This document shows positions 7,801 to 13,204 of a stretch of 13,204 bases of DNA, piece by piece. Every line of letters starts with the position of its first letter. The stretch's first letter is position 1. The stretch is from positions 1 to 13,204 of the forward strand of contig DCGO01000081.1 in the NCBI GenBank assembly GCA_002314605.1, given 5' to 3'. The notes under the pieces were generated by a model. It searched no databases and was not told the DNA's origin. It worked only from the letters and a program-made list of their open reading frames with translations. The DNA is from Lentisphaeria bacterium UBA1776. GTDB taxonomy: Bacteria; Verrucomicrobiota; Lentisphaeria; Victivallales; Victivallaceae. Made by a program: the position numbers and the translations under genes.

Positions 7801-7867
7801 AATCACTGCAGTCCTGACCATTCAGGAAATGCTCCATCTCCAATAAGATCTGCTGTATCTGGGCCAT
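4826..7867 (-). CDS. Large single-pass membrane protein with helical N-terminus, unknown function
   Basis: A 1013-residue protein that I cannot assign to a named family. Residues 1-350 are almost wholly helical and charged, with several coiled-coil-like stretches (about 160-180, 270-300, 330-350). One transmembrane helix lies at about 354-376, preceded by a strongly basic KQKRAARQK, so the N-terminus is probably cytosolic. The C-terminal 640 residues would then be periplasmic: more long helices (about 385-570), then a mixed alpha/beta part with alternating hydrophobic strands (about 680-770 and 920-990). There is no Walker motif, protease triad or nuclease motif that I can see. The stop of the GAP1-N2 gene is 4 bases upstream, and the stop of this gene overlaps the start of the GYF_2 gene in ATGA. 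Its architecture (cytosolic N-part, single helix, long outer C-part) mirrors the GAP1-N2 protein, suggesting that both are scaffold or transducer subunits. The SD (GGGGA) is weak. Confidence 0.85.
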   Translation of the reverse strand: MAQIQQILLEMEHFLNGQDCSDSEHFRRLAALYADACRIVNEALSECRSLIESGNARQALLLNCRNTPSLTERARILLFPGRSKWVELCCLYHVSIPAEPDMALIEQLESGDFSESVEQNSDLIAQWRVLGHSGTLHEKILLLRKLLKKDTSTDIWRKNLEIAERAWIREKLNEAAAAQKHHDAACLDGIIRQLESSELLHPVPPSETDPYRQDVQAYRASQIREKAGKLLARIENAASMEDTAALGEALCAWNTLSQDPLFDAPSGGDAELLKRAREHFDRKQEQLLLQERSRELHQKLNHLIGMGEDFPRIRAEMCNLTELNVPVDAGLKERYQVLEEEFQLKQKRAARQKVIVWCSGVMLLCVGVALTLYGLNRWYNKRDVCRQMTAFLQQQKPLEIRRYFETLKKEKNPAVRDTEVLALLKKAENMREDQIEQSKSVVRRIEQLRKKLAAGDSDGCRELLDEAWKRFHSQEQQVELESLRLQYGDLLKKKQQERDGSYADALLKLQDAGKKLSRRCDNPQGLELSALDRDLRALENQLKAVSREGVSENFRRHNDRLVGEMLANLNAKVRDTGQYLQLRHKLRYPANAVEFLDALDKIPSLPAFSSPLEKEFESAVRGKDQERLFMNSEFAKKDGKAPDVFSHHPYMQDFQFIRISEETLKNFRSELERLKAEAKTWDLFEVVIPSGGRDYYFYLQGPLSDDNFCLYRAKGQAGGSYRDMRLSVCQPENRTLELLFLIEKQRNSYTLVLQPPPPGLPEKFTSISFAQLRSWAGRKDINKALHYTMFMETLKRLEVISEPEKLREAVLHEIRFYASSRRGNPMARLKIIRSLLKLYGSFSVIDQVFAQGIEGKLASFPAEPTAWNVDRDEIERDIVFFTSPEYAAQQAIRDRTMQLYRKVLNAMQPNPSGVIYLENGRIRIHFFYKKIPELRYFVHLQSVQKGSRFCLLPESLLAKPDSAVSSLAPELTDLENGTLFHSCLLYPQDELLLNHEEVYSIPASIPTNMRSRP

Positions 7868-7871
7868 GGCG

Positions 7872-10217
7872 TCAATCCCCGACTTTCACCCGGTAGAGGC
7901 CTCGCTCTTCCGCCGCTTTTTTCAATACGTTTTTCTGCCCGTACAGAGCTTTACGGTCAAAATCTTCAAAACTGCATATCGGCTCCAAGTCGAGTTTCCT
8001 GTATTTTTCCAGAAAATTGTTCTCTGCGGTGATATATTGATTTTTCAGCTCTTCCTCGGACTTCATGTTTTTTTCCCAGCGGGCCTTCGCGTTTTCGACA
8101 AAGCCGGGGGAGCCTTTCCACCGTGCTTTTTCACAGAAGGACTTGTACTCTTTCTGAAAATCCTCCTTGGATGAGAATTCGGGATAACTGCCGGCCAGAG
8201 CTTTCTCTATTTCAGAGATTTCATCGTCGGAGAAACTTGACTTATCAGCCTTCTTTTTGTACTTTTCCAAGGATTTTTCCGTGTTCCGCCTGGTCTTGTT
8301 TCTTTTCGTCTCCAATTTTACTTTCGCCCTGTTCCGGATCTCCATGAGAGAGCAAAGGTCGGTAAAGCTGTTCAGCTCGAATTTCGGCTTATCCAGATAT
8401 TCATCCAGCCAGTTGTTTTTTTGCAGCAGTTCCGGATCTCTGGCGGTGATACGGAAATCATCTTCAACAGAAAATTCCCGCTGCAGCTCCTTATCCAGAG
8501 AATGGATGACCCGGTGAAAATCAACGGAAACGGTCTCCCCGCTCGACAGGGTGATCTCAATGGACCGGATCTTCCGCAGAGCCGCACGAGTTTCTGCATT
8601 CATTCCGTTATCCCAAACATCACGGACCCACAGGTTCTTCTTTTCCGCCTTGAATTTGAACAGACGATCCTTGCCGGAGAGATAATCGATCTCTTTTCCG
8701 GCAAGTTTTTTGCCCGGTACGGAAACGGAAATGGACCGAATATCGTCGTCGAAGGTGTAAAGTCTGCCGCTCCCCTCTTTGACCGCCTCGTGGAGATTGA
8801 TGAAGAGCTCCCGTCCGATTTTATTGTCCCATCTTTTCTTCTCGGGCCGGGCCGGTACGGCAGCCGGAGGTCCCGCCTTTTTTTTCTGTACTGCGGATGG
8901 AAGCAGTACCGGGGAGGCTGCGGGAGGAGTTTTCCGCTCTGCGGCCTGGGCCGGAGCCGGGAACACTTCTTTTTCCGGCAGTTTCCCGGGGGGCACCGGA
9001 AAAACGGGCTCTGTTTCAAGGATCTCTCCCGGTTCATCATCCTGGAATCCGGCATCCTCTGCCGGGTTCTGCTTCGGGCTCTTCCCAGAGGGGGAGAGAA
9101 AACCCCGAATAACAATCATGTAGATAATGAGAATGATGAGGATAAGCACCACCAGAAGAAGCGCGCCAGGGATAAGTCTCCGCCACACAAAACGACTCAT
9201 CTTCCAGCCACCACCACGCCGGGGGGCGGCGGCAGCCGCTTTTTCCTCTCCATCCGGGTTTGCCGCCCGGCGGCTGTCGCGATGCGAAACTACCGGCCAG
9301 GGCTGCGGCCCCGGGTCCGGGGACGACGGAACCGGTGCGGAGGAAGCCTCCGCCGGAACCGGATCCGGCGAAATTTCCGGAGGGACCTCTCCCCGCGCCA
9401 CCCGGACATAGGGGTCATCCGTCAATTCTGCAGGCAAAGTCTCCCTGCCGGTCAGGGAAATAATGTTCTGCGGTTTCAGCCGGTGCATGGTCTGCAGAAC
9501 CGGATTGTCGATCAGACCGCACCGCAGCAGGGTCTCCACGCCAAGCAAAGGCTGAATGAAATAGGTATCGAAAGTCGCCCGCATCTGCAATTCCGGCTGC
9601 AAAAGCACCATCACCTCGGCAACCATCTGCAGCACTTCCCGGGGAGGAAGTTCCGGAGGGTATTCCAGATAGACCGCTTCATCTCCCACCTCCCGGGAAT
9701 GGATGATCCCGGCAAGTTTGGCGGCAACCGCGCCCGCCCACCCGGCATCGCCCTTCCGGGCCGCCCAGGTCCGGGCAAGGCACGACTCCGGCGCGGCAGG
9801 GGGCTTCAGGCATCGGGCCGACAGAAGTTCCGGCCCCCGGTCCCATGCGGAATAGAAATTCCCTTCGGCCAGAAAATACCCGCAGGGCCCATACGGAGAA
9901 TCCTCAAATTCACCCTCTTCCTGCAGAACGTGGTGCGCCAGTTTGTTGGTCCGGCCGGAATAGTCCAGCCCGGCATAGCCGATCCGGCTGAGCACCCGGA
10001 AAACAAGGGCCCCGTAACGGATCTTCCGGTAGGAAAATGAAACGGGATTCCCGGAACACTCCGGCGAGCCGGGCATCCAGACCGGCTTGTATCCGCTGAT
10101 ATTTTCCAGAGGTGCGAGAACATGCGGAGGAACCCCCCGGGTCCAGGCCACAAAAGTGAATCCTGAACTGCCGGCCTTCAGTCCGGAACGCACTGACGTG
10201 TAAATGAGTTCAAGCAT
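7872..10217 (-). CDS. GAP1-N2 domain protein with transmembrane helix and Lys-rich C-terminus
   Basis: A 781-residue protein. The N-terminus matches the GAP1-N2 (GTPase-associated protein 1, N-terminal) family as I know it: MLELIYTSVRSGLK at the start, GFTFVAWTRGVP near 19-30, SGYKPVW, GNPVSFSY, VLSRIGYAGLDYSGR and NKLAHH within the first 100 residues. The domain seems to run to about 230-260. A Pro/Ala-rich linker (about 279-310) and a basic stretch (RRGGGWKMSRFVWRR) lead to one hydrophobic helix at about 349-371. After a second Pro-rich linker (about 396-460), the C-terminal 320 residues are charged, Lys-rich and helical, with coiled-coil character around 600-650. Basic residues before the helix predict an inside N-terminus and periplasmic C-terminus. 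It directly follows the GTPase gene, as expected for this association. The start has only a weak SD but agrees with the family's usual N-terminus. The biochemical role of GAP1-N2 is not established; 'GAP' here means GTPase-associated, not proven GTPase-activating. Confidence 0.88.
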   Translation of the reverse strand: MLELIYTSVRSGLKAGSSGFTFVAWTRGVPPHVLAPLENISGYKPVWMPGSPECSGNPVSFSYRKIRYGALVFRVLSRIGYAGLDYSGRTNKLAHHVLQEEGEFEDSPYGPCGYFLAEGNFYSAWDRGPELLSARCLKPPAAPESCLARTWAARKGDAGWAGAVAAKLAGIIHSREVGDEAVYLEYPPELPPREVLQMVAEVMVLLQPELQMRATFDTYFIQPLLGVETLLRCGLIDNPVLQTMHRLKPQNIISLTGRETLPAELTDDPYVRVARGEVPPEISPDPVPAEASSAPVPSSPDPGPQPWPVVSHRDSRRAANPDGEEKAAAAAPRRGGGWKMSRFVWRRLIPGALLLVVLILIILIIYMIVIRGFLSPSGKSPKQNPAEDAGFQDDEPGEILETEPVFPVPPGKLPEKEVFPAPAQAAERKTPPAASPVLLPSAVQKKKAGPPAAVPARPEKKRWDNKIGRELFINLHEAVKEGSGRLYTFDDDIRSISVSVPGKKLAGKEIDYLSGKDRLFKFKAEKKNLWVRDVWDNGMNAETRAALRKIRSIEITLSSGETVSVDFHRVIHSLDKELQREFSVEDDFRITARDPELLQKNNWLDEYLDKPKFELNSFTDLCSLMEIRNRAKVKLETKRNKTRRNTEKSLEKYKKKADKSSFSDDEISEIEKALAGSYPEFSSKEDFQKEYKSFCEKARWKGSPGFVENAKARWEKNMKSEEELKNQYITAENNFLEKYRKLDLEPICSFEDFDRKALYGQKNVLKKAAEERGLYRVKVGD

Positions 10218-10231
10218 TTCCCGACAGCCTT

Positions 10232-11908
10232 TCAGTCCCGGAAATAATCTGTCTGCCGGTCGGATTCGCCATGATCCAGACCGGATTGTCCGGGCAGCAG
10301 ATATTTTTTCCCGCCGATCAAAATGACCCTTCCGGCATAGTCCGCCGGAAGCTGCTCCATATTCTTCTGCAGGGGATTGACAAAGACCACCTTGTCATTT
10401 TTGAGACTTCCGGTCAGCGGGACCGCATCACGCGGCGCCTCCCGACGGCACCGGATCAGATGCTGCTGACCAAGCAGCGCATAATAGGGGATATCCACCC
10501 AGATCGAGGCCAGTTTTCCCGGTTGGATCCCCACCGCTTTCCGGTCGGAAAACCCATCGGCTTCCGCCGTCTGTGCGATGGTCCCGAAACTGCTGACAGG
10601 CAGAAACAGCACTTTGGAGAAAAATGCCTCCGCCTGAGAAACGATCCCGGGGGCAAAACGGTTCATCGTCGCCCGGGCGGCATAGGATACCTGATAAAGC
10701 ATATCCTCGTCAAACTCTTCCACGAAATCCTCCGTATTGGTCCGGAACGGAAGCATCTTCCGCAGTTCCAGCGGGAAAAGCGGCTCCCAGGTGTCGTATT
10801 TCCCGATCAGAACGATCAGCGGAATGGGAGACTTGTCCTGTCCGCCGCCCCATGCATGCCGGCTGTGACGGCGGATCCGGCTGACCATTTCCGAAAACAG
10901 CACCGTCTGATTGCTCAGTTTGGAGGAATCATTGATCTGGGGGTCCTTGGGATCGCACACCGCTCGCATATCGGCATCGTTCAGCGGATCGAAGATGAAA
11001 AAGATCGCATCGGAATGTACCAGATGCAGGGTTGCCGGATTGGAAATATTCTCCATTCCAGGCTGGAAATGCTCACCGGCATTGTCGTAAAAGATGACAT
11101 TGGTATCCTGTTTCTCCAGCCCTGCGGCTCCGGGCAGGATCGGGATCTGCTGAAAGATGAAAGGCTTGGGCAGATTGACCGGAATACCGTTCAGATAGGT
11201 CTGGTCGGAAAAATCCGTGCCGACCTGCTCGGTTTTCTGCAGCGTAATGACCTTGGATTTATCGGCGCTCATAAACATGATGTCTTCATATTCATTCAGC
11301 GTCTTGTTGATCCGGGGATCCACATCGGAAAAGGAGAATCCCGCCTTCTCAGGGAGAGATCTCCGCAATTCATGTATCAGGGTCGTGAGATAGTAGGATT
11401 TTCCCGAAGAAGGCGCCCCGACAATGGAAATGTATCTGGAGCGGTTGTCCACAATGGACTCCGGAATGTGCAGCCGGCAGTGCGGACAGGCCAGATCGGG
11501 ACACGGCATGTTTTTTTCGTCCAGCGGAATTCCGTCGGCATTGAATACTGCAGGGACAAAACGCTTTTGCTCCATGTTGCCCAGCACCGGATCCCCCAGC
11601 AGATCGGGATGCACGGAAATGCGCAGAACGTCCTTTTCGGAAAAGGAGTTCCAGCAGTGGGGACAGATGACGTCCCCCTCAATGATATCGCTGCTGAAAT
11701 CAACGTTGGGACTCGGCCTGGCCGCCGTTTTCGCTTCCGGACTCATGGGCGTCTCCGGCAGAGCGGGGCGGAACGTACAGCCGCAATATGTGCATTGAAC
11801 GTCCGAATTCAGATATTCAGTGCCGGCCCGGAAATGCTGTCCGCATTTTGGACAGGAAAAACGGTATCCGTTTGACAGCGGATCAAAAAAAACCTTGGCA
11901 ACGATCAT
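10232..11908 (-). CDS. Zinc-ribbon P-loop GTPase, DO-GTPase/TRAFAC-like
   Basis: A 558-residue cytosolic protein with no signal peptide or membrane helix. A first zinc ribbon is formed by C19/C22 and C39/C42. A second set, C82/C85 and C136-C144 (CPDLACPHC), looks like a ribbon split by about 50 residues. The nucleotide-binding domain follows: Walker A/G1 GAPSSGKS at 164-171, G3/Walker B-like DNAGE at 275-279 after hydrophobic VIFY, G4-like GKYD at 369-372 after LIVLI, and a G5-like PVSS at 437-440. The order and spacing fit a small Ras-like GTPase with insertions, as in the 'double-GTPase' families that accompany GAP1 proteins. GKYD in place of NKxD is a relaxed G4, so guanine specificity is likely but not proven. 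The ATG has a GAGG site (11917-11920) 8 bases upstream and overlaps the previous stop. The GAP1-N2 gene follows after 13 bases. The role as a cytosolic switch for the membrane assembly is inference. Confidence 0.9.
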   Translation of the reverse strand: MIVAKVFFDPLSNGYRFSCPKCGQHFRAGTEYLNSDVQCTYCGCTFRPALPETPMSPEAKTAARPSPNVDFSSDIIEGDVICPHCWNSFSEKDVLRISVHPDLLGDPVLGNMEQKRFVPAVFNADGIPLDEKNMPCPDLACPHCRLHIPESIVDNRSRYISIVGAPSSGKSYYLTTLIHELRRSLPEKAGFSFSDVDPRINKTLNEYEDIMFMSADKSKVITLQKTEQVGTDFSDQTYLNGIPVNLPKPFIFQQIPILPGAAGLEKQDTNVIFYDNAGEHFQPGMENISNPATLHLVHSDAIFFIFDPLNDADMRAVCDPKDPQINDSSKLSNQTVLFSEMVSRIRRHSRHAWGGGQDKSPIPLIVLIGKYDTWEPLFPLELRKMLPFRTNTEDFVEEFDEDMLYQVSYAARATMNRFAPGIVSQAEAFFSKVLFLPVSSFGTIAQTAEADGFSDRKAVGIQPGKLASIWVDIPYYALLGQQHLIRCRREAPRDAVPLTGSLKNDKVVFVNPLQKNMEQLPADYAGRVILIGGKKYLLPGQSGLDHGESDRQTDYFRD

Positions 11909-13089
11909 AATTCTTTCCTCTTTCCGGGGGGCTCCCGATTGCCGATGCGTGCGGAACGCTTCAGCTCTCTGCGGAATTCATTTTCCAGATAACCGGCCTC
12001 CGGCTGGCCGCCGGTACACAGCAGGACCGTCAGCCGGCAGTTTCCCCATTTCTCAAAGTCGGAGTTCGGAGAATATTCCAGCGATTCCCGGCGGACCTGA
12101 TAAAAGGTCTCTGCGAAACGGAGAAGGTCCTCGGCGGACACCGGCGGAGACTCGCGCCACAAGCCGCGGGCGTCCGGATATCTTGCGGCATACTCCCGGC
12201 ATGCAAGGTTGGTATAACGCTCCTTCAGCTTGTCGATGATCACGGGGCCGGGCTGCTCGATCAGACCGGCCAGCTCCGTCCTGCCGTCCGCAAAGAGATC
12301 CGTATTCTGGCGGTAAAAAAACATGCCGGGTGAGGTTCTGCTCCAGAATTTTTTCATATTAAGATAGATCGAAATGGCAACGATCACGTTCCTTTTCTGA
12401 AGCTGCTGTTCAATGATCCGGTTGACATTCTGAATGTTCTGCGCGAATTTCCGCTTGTTTTTTTCCAGCAGGTCCGTCAGATATTCCGGATTTTCGTCCT
12501 CATCTTCCGGCGGCTCAGCCGGACTGCAGGAAAACAGGCCTGAGGATGAACTTTTTTTCCTGTACCTGCGCATTTCCGGAGAGCCGGCCTCTCTTCGGGA
12601 AGAATTGCGGCGGGGCTGCGGAACGGACCGGAGCCCCCGGTTGAACTCATTTCGTACAGAGTCCAGCTGCTGAAGAAAACTTTTCTGCGTATTGCTCACC
12701 TCCAGCATCGGCGCGATCAGCTCTGCTTTGCCGTGACAGCTCAGAAGATATTGGAAAAATCTGAACCTTGAGACATCCGTGTAGAAACAATGGTAGGAAT
12801 CCAGCGCGATCTCGTATGGTTCCGTATCCGAAAAATACGCTGTCTTCTGCAATTTTCCCGGCGGGATCGGGCAGAGCTTCCGAACACCGGAAAAAGGTTC
12901 AAACAGAGCCTGATTGTTTTCGTCGTACCCCTTGAATACGAAAAATGTCCATGCCGGGAATCTTCCGTAACCGGCTTTCAGGTACAGCAGCCGGTCCAAA
13001 TCCGATTCGGAGAGTCCGTCAGACGCAGCCAGACGGAAAACCGACAAAAAGACCGAAAAAGCCAGACATATTCCCCGGAAACGGCGCAT
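11905..13089 (-). CDS. Exported protein of unknown family, first gene of the operon
   Basis: A 394-residue protein that I do not recognise. Residues 1-23 look like a Sec signal peptide: basic start (MRRFR), hydrophobic core (about 7-19), then an AAS/D cleavage site near residue 23. No lipobox Cys follows, so a soluble periplasmic or outer-face protein is likely. The mature part has aromatic-rich stretches (about 40-65 and 100-115), a low-complexity segment that is basic then acidic (about 155-200, including EPPEDEDE), and a helical part from 205 onward. No further transmembrane helix is evident. The ATG at 13087-13089 has a purine-rich site (AGGAG/GGAGG, 13104-13108) 11-14 bases upstream, slightly long spacing; no in-frame alternative fits better. 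Its stop overlaps the start of the GTPase gene in an ATGA (11905-11908), implying translational coupling. The context suggests a periplasmic component of the same complex, but its activity is unknown. Confidence 0.85.
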   Translation of the reverse strand: MRRFRGICLAFSVFLSVFRLAASDGLSESDLDRLLYLKAGYGRFPAWTFFVFKGYDENNQALFEPFSGVRKLCPIPPGKLQKTAYFSDTEPYEIALDSYHCFYTDVSRFRFFQYLLSCHGKAELIAPMLEVSNTQKSFLQQLDSVRNEFNRGLRSVPQPRRNSSRREAGSPEMRRYRKKSSSSGLFSCSPAEPPEDEDENPEYLTDLLEKNKRKFAQNIQNVNRIIEQQLQKRNVIVAISIYLNMKKFWSRTSPGMFFYRQNTDLFADGRTELAGLIEQPGPVIIDKLKERYTNLACREYAARYPDARGLWRESPPVSAEDLLRFAETFYQVRRESLEYSPNSDFEKWGNCRLTVLLCTGGQPEAGYLENEFRRELKRSARIGNREPPGKRKEL

Positions 13090-13204
13090 CTTTTACAACT
13101 TCTCCTCCCACAGGTACAGCAGACGGTATAGGATAACACTTGAGGTAATTTTAAAAGTTTTTAATTTCGGTACTTGAAAAAAACACGCAGCAGATTCAAA
13201 TTAT
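13090..13204 (-). promoter_or_regulatory. AT-rich upstream region, probable operon promoter
   Basis: This is the only non-coding space ahead of the nine-gene run, and it is clearly more AT-rich than the coding DNA, so the promoter is expected here. On the minus strand a TATACC (13125-13130) or TTATCC (13131-13136) could serve as a -10 box, but no convincing -35 box stands at the right distance. Inside it lies a perfect inverted repeat, TTAAAA-GT-TTTTAA at 13151-13164, that could be an operator or only AT-rich chance. The placement rests on position and composition. Confidence 0.4.
13101..13108 (-). promoter_or_regulatory. Ribosome binding site of the exported-protein gene
   Basis: The minus strand reads GGAGGAGA, a strong anti-SD match, ending 11 bases before the ATG at 13089. 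The distance is a little longer than usual, but no closer start codon exists in frame. Confidence 0.6.

Noticed and set aside
8421..10040. Plus-strand open frame of 539 codons opposite the GAP1-N2 gene
   Set aside because: It is antisense to a gene with a clear domain match. Its translation is rich in Arg, Gly and Pro without any recognisable motif, and its length follows from the codon bias of the minus strand.
10271..11875. Plus-strand open frame of 534 codons opposite the GTPase gene
   Set aside because: It lies exactly opposite a gene with zinc ribbons and GTPase motifs; the product shows no domain or membrane pattern. An antisense shadow.
174..13089. Assignment as a Zorya, Tol-Pal or type VI secretion locus
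   Set aside because: ZorC/D/E, TolA/TolB/Pal and Tss core proteins are all missing, the stator A-subunit lacks a ZorA-like tail, and the B-subunits lack an OmpA domain. Only the stator principle is shared.

Overview
The window holds one long, tightly packed operon, read entirely on the minus strand from about 13089 to 174, with nine genes. Junctions are either four-base start/stop overlaps or gaps of 16 bases or less. The only non-coding stretches are about 115 bp upstream of the first gene (right edge) and about 130 bp downstream of the last gene (left edge). No rRNA, tRNA, insertion sequence, CRISPR array or recombinase is visible.

Layout in transcription order: (1) an exported protein with a signal peptide, family unknown; (2) a cytosolic protein with two zinc ribbons and a Ras-like/TRAFAC P-loop GTPase domain, resembling the 'double-GTPase' (DO-GTPase) families; (3) a protein with an N-terminal GAP1-N2 ('GTPase-associated protein 1') domain, then a Pro-rich linker, one transmembrane helix and a Lys-rich helical C-terminus; (4) a 1013-residue protein with a helical N-terminus, one transmembrane helix and a large C-terminus of unknown fold; (5) a GYF_2 domain followed by about five transmembrane helices; (6) a MotA/TolQ/ExbB-type stator subunit; (7) and (8) two divergent, single-pass, coiled-coil proteins that look like ExbD/TolR/ZorB-type stator B-subunits, each with an Asp at residue 17 at the membrane entry; (9) a transmembrane-anchored von Willebrand A (vWA) protein with an intact MIDAS. 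At the left edge a few codons may belong to a next gene, but this is weak.

How they may work together (inference): seven products appear membrane-bound and one exported, so the operon probably builds an assembly spanning the inner membrane. A cytosolic GTPase and its GAP1-N2 partner would give a nucleotide-dependent switch. Gene 6 with genes 7 and 8 would form an ion-driven stator that passes force or a conformational change into the periplasm. The vWA protein, the exported protein and the periplasmic parts of genes 3 and 4 would act on the outer side of the membrane. GAP1-N2 and DO-GTPase families have been described in GTPase-centred biological conflict (defence-like) systems of multicellular and complex bacteria. 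The stator pair recalls Zorya ZorA/ZorB as well as Tol and Exb. No nuclease, protease or toxin effector is recognisable, so defence is only one option beside envelope maintenance, motility or secretion.

Organism: moderately GC-rich DNA, good Shine-Dalgarno sites, heavy use of CCG, CGG, GGA and GAA codons, and GAP1-N2/DO-GTPase content suggest a Gram-negative-type bacterium, perhaps of the Planctomycetes-Verrucomicrobia-Lentisphaerae group. This assignment is a low-confidence inference.
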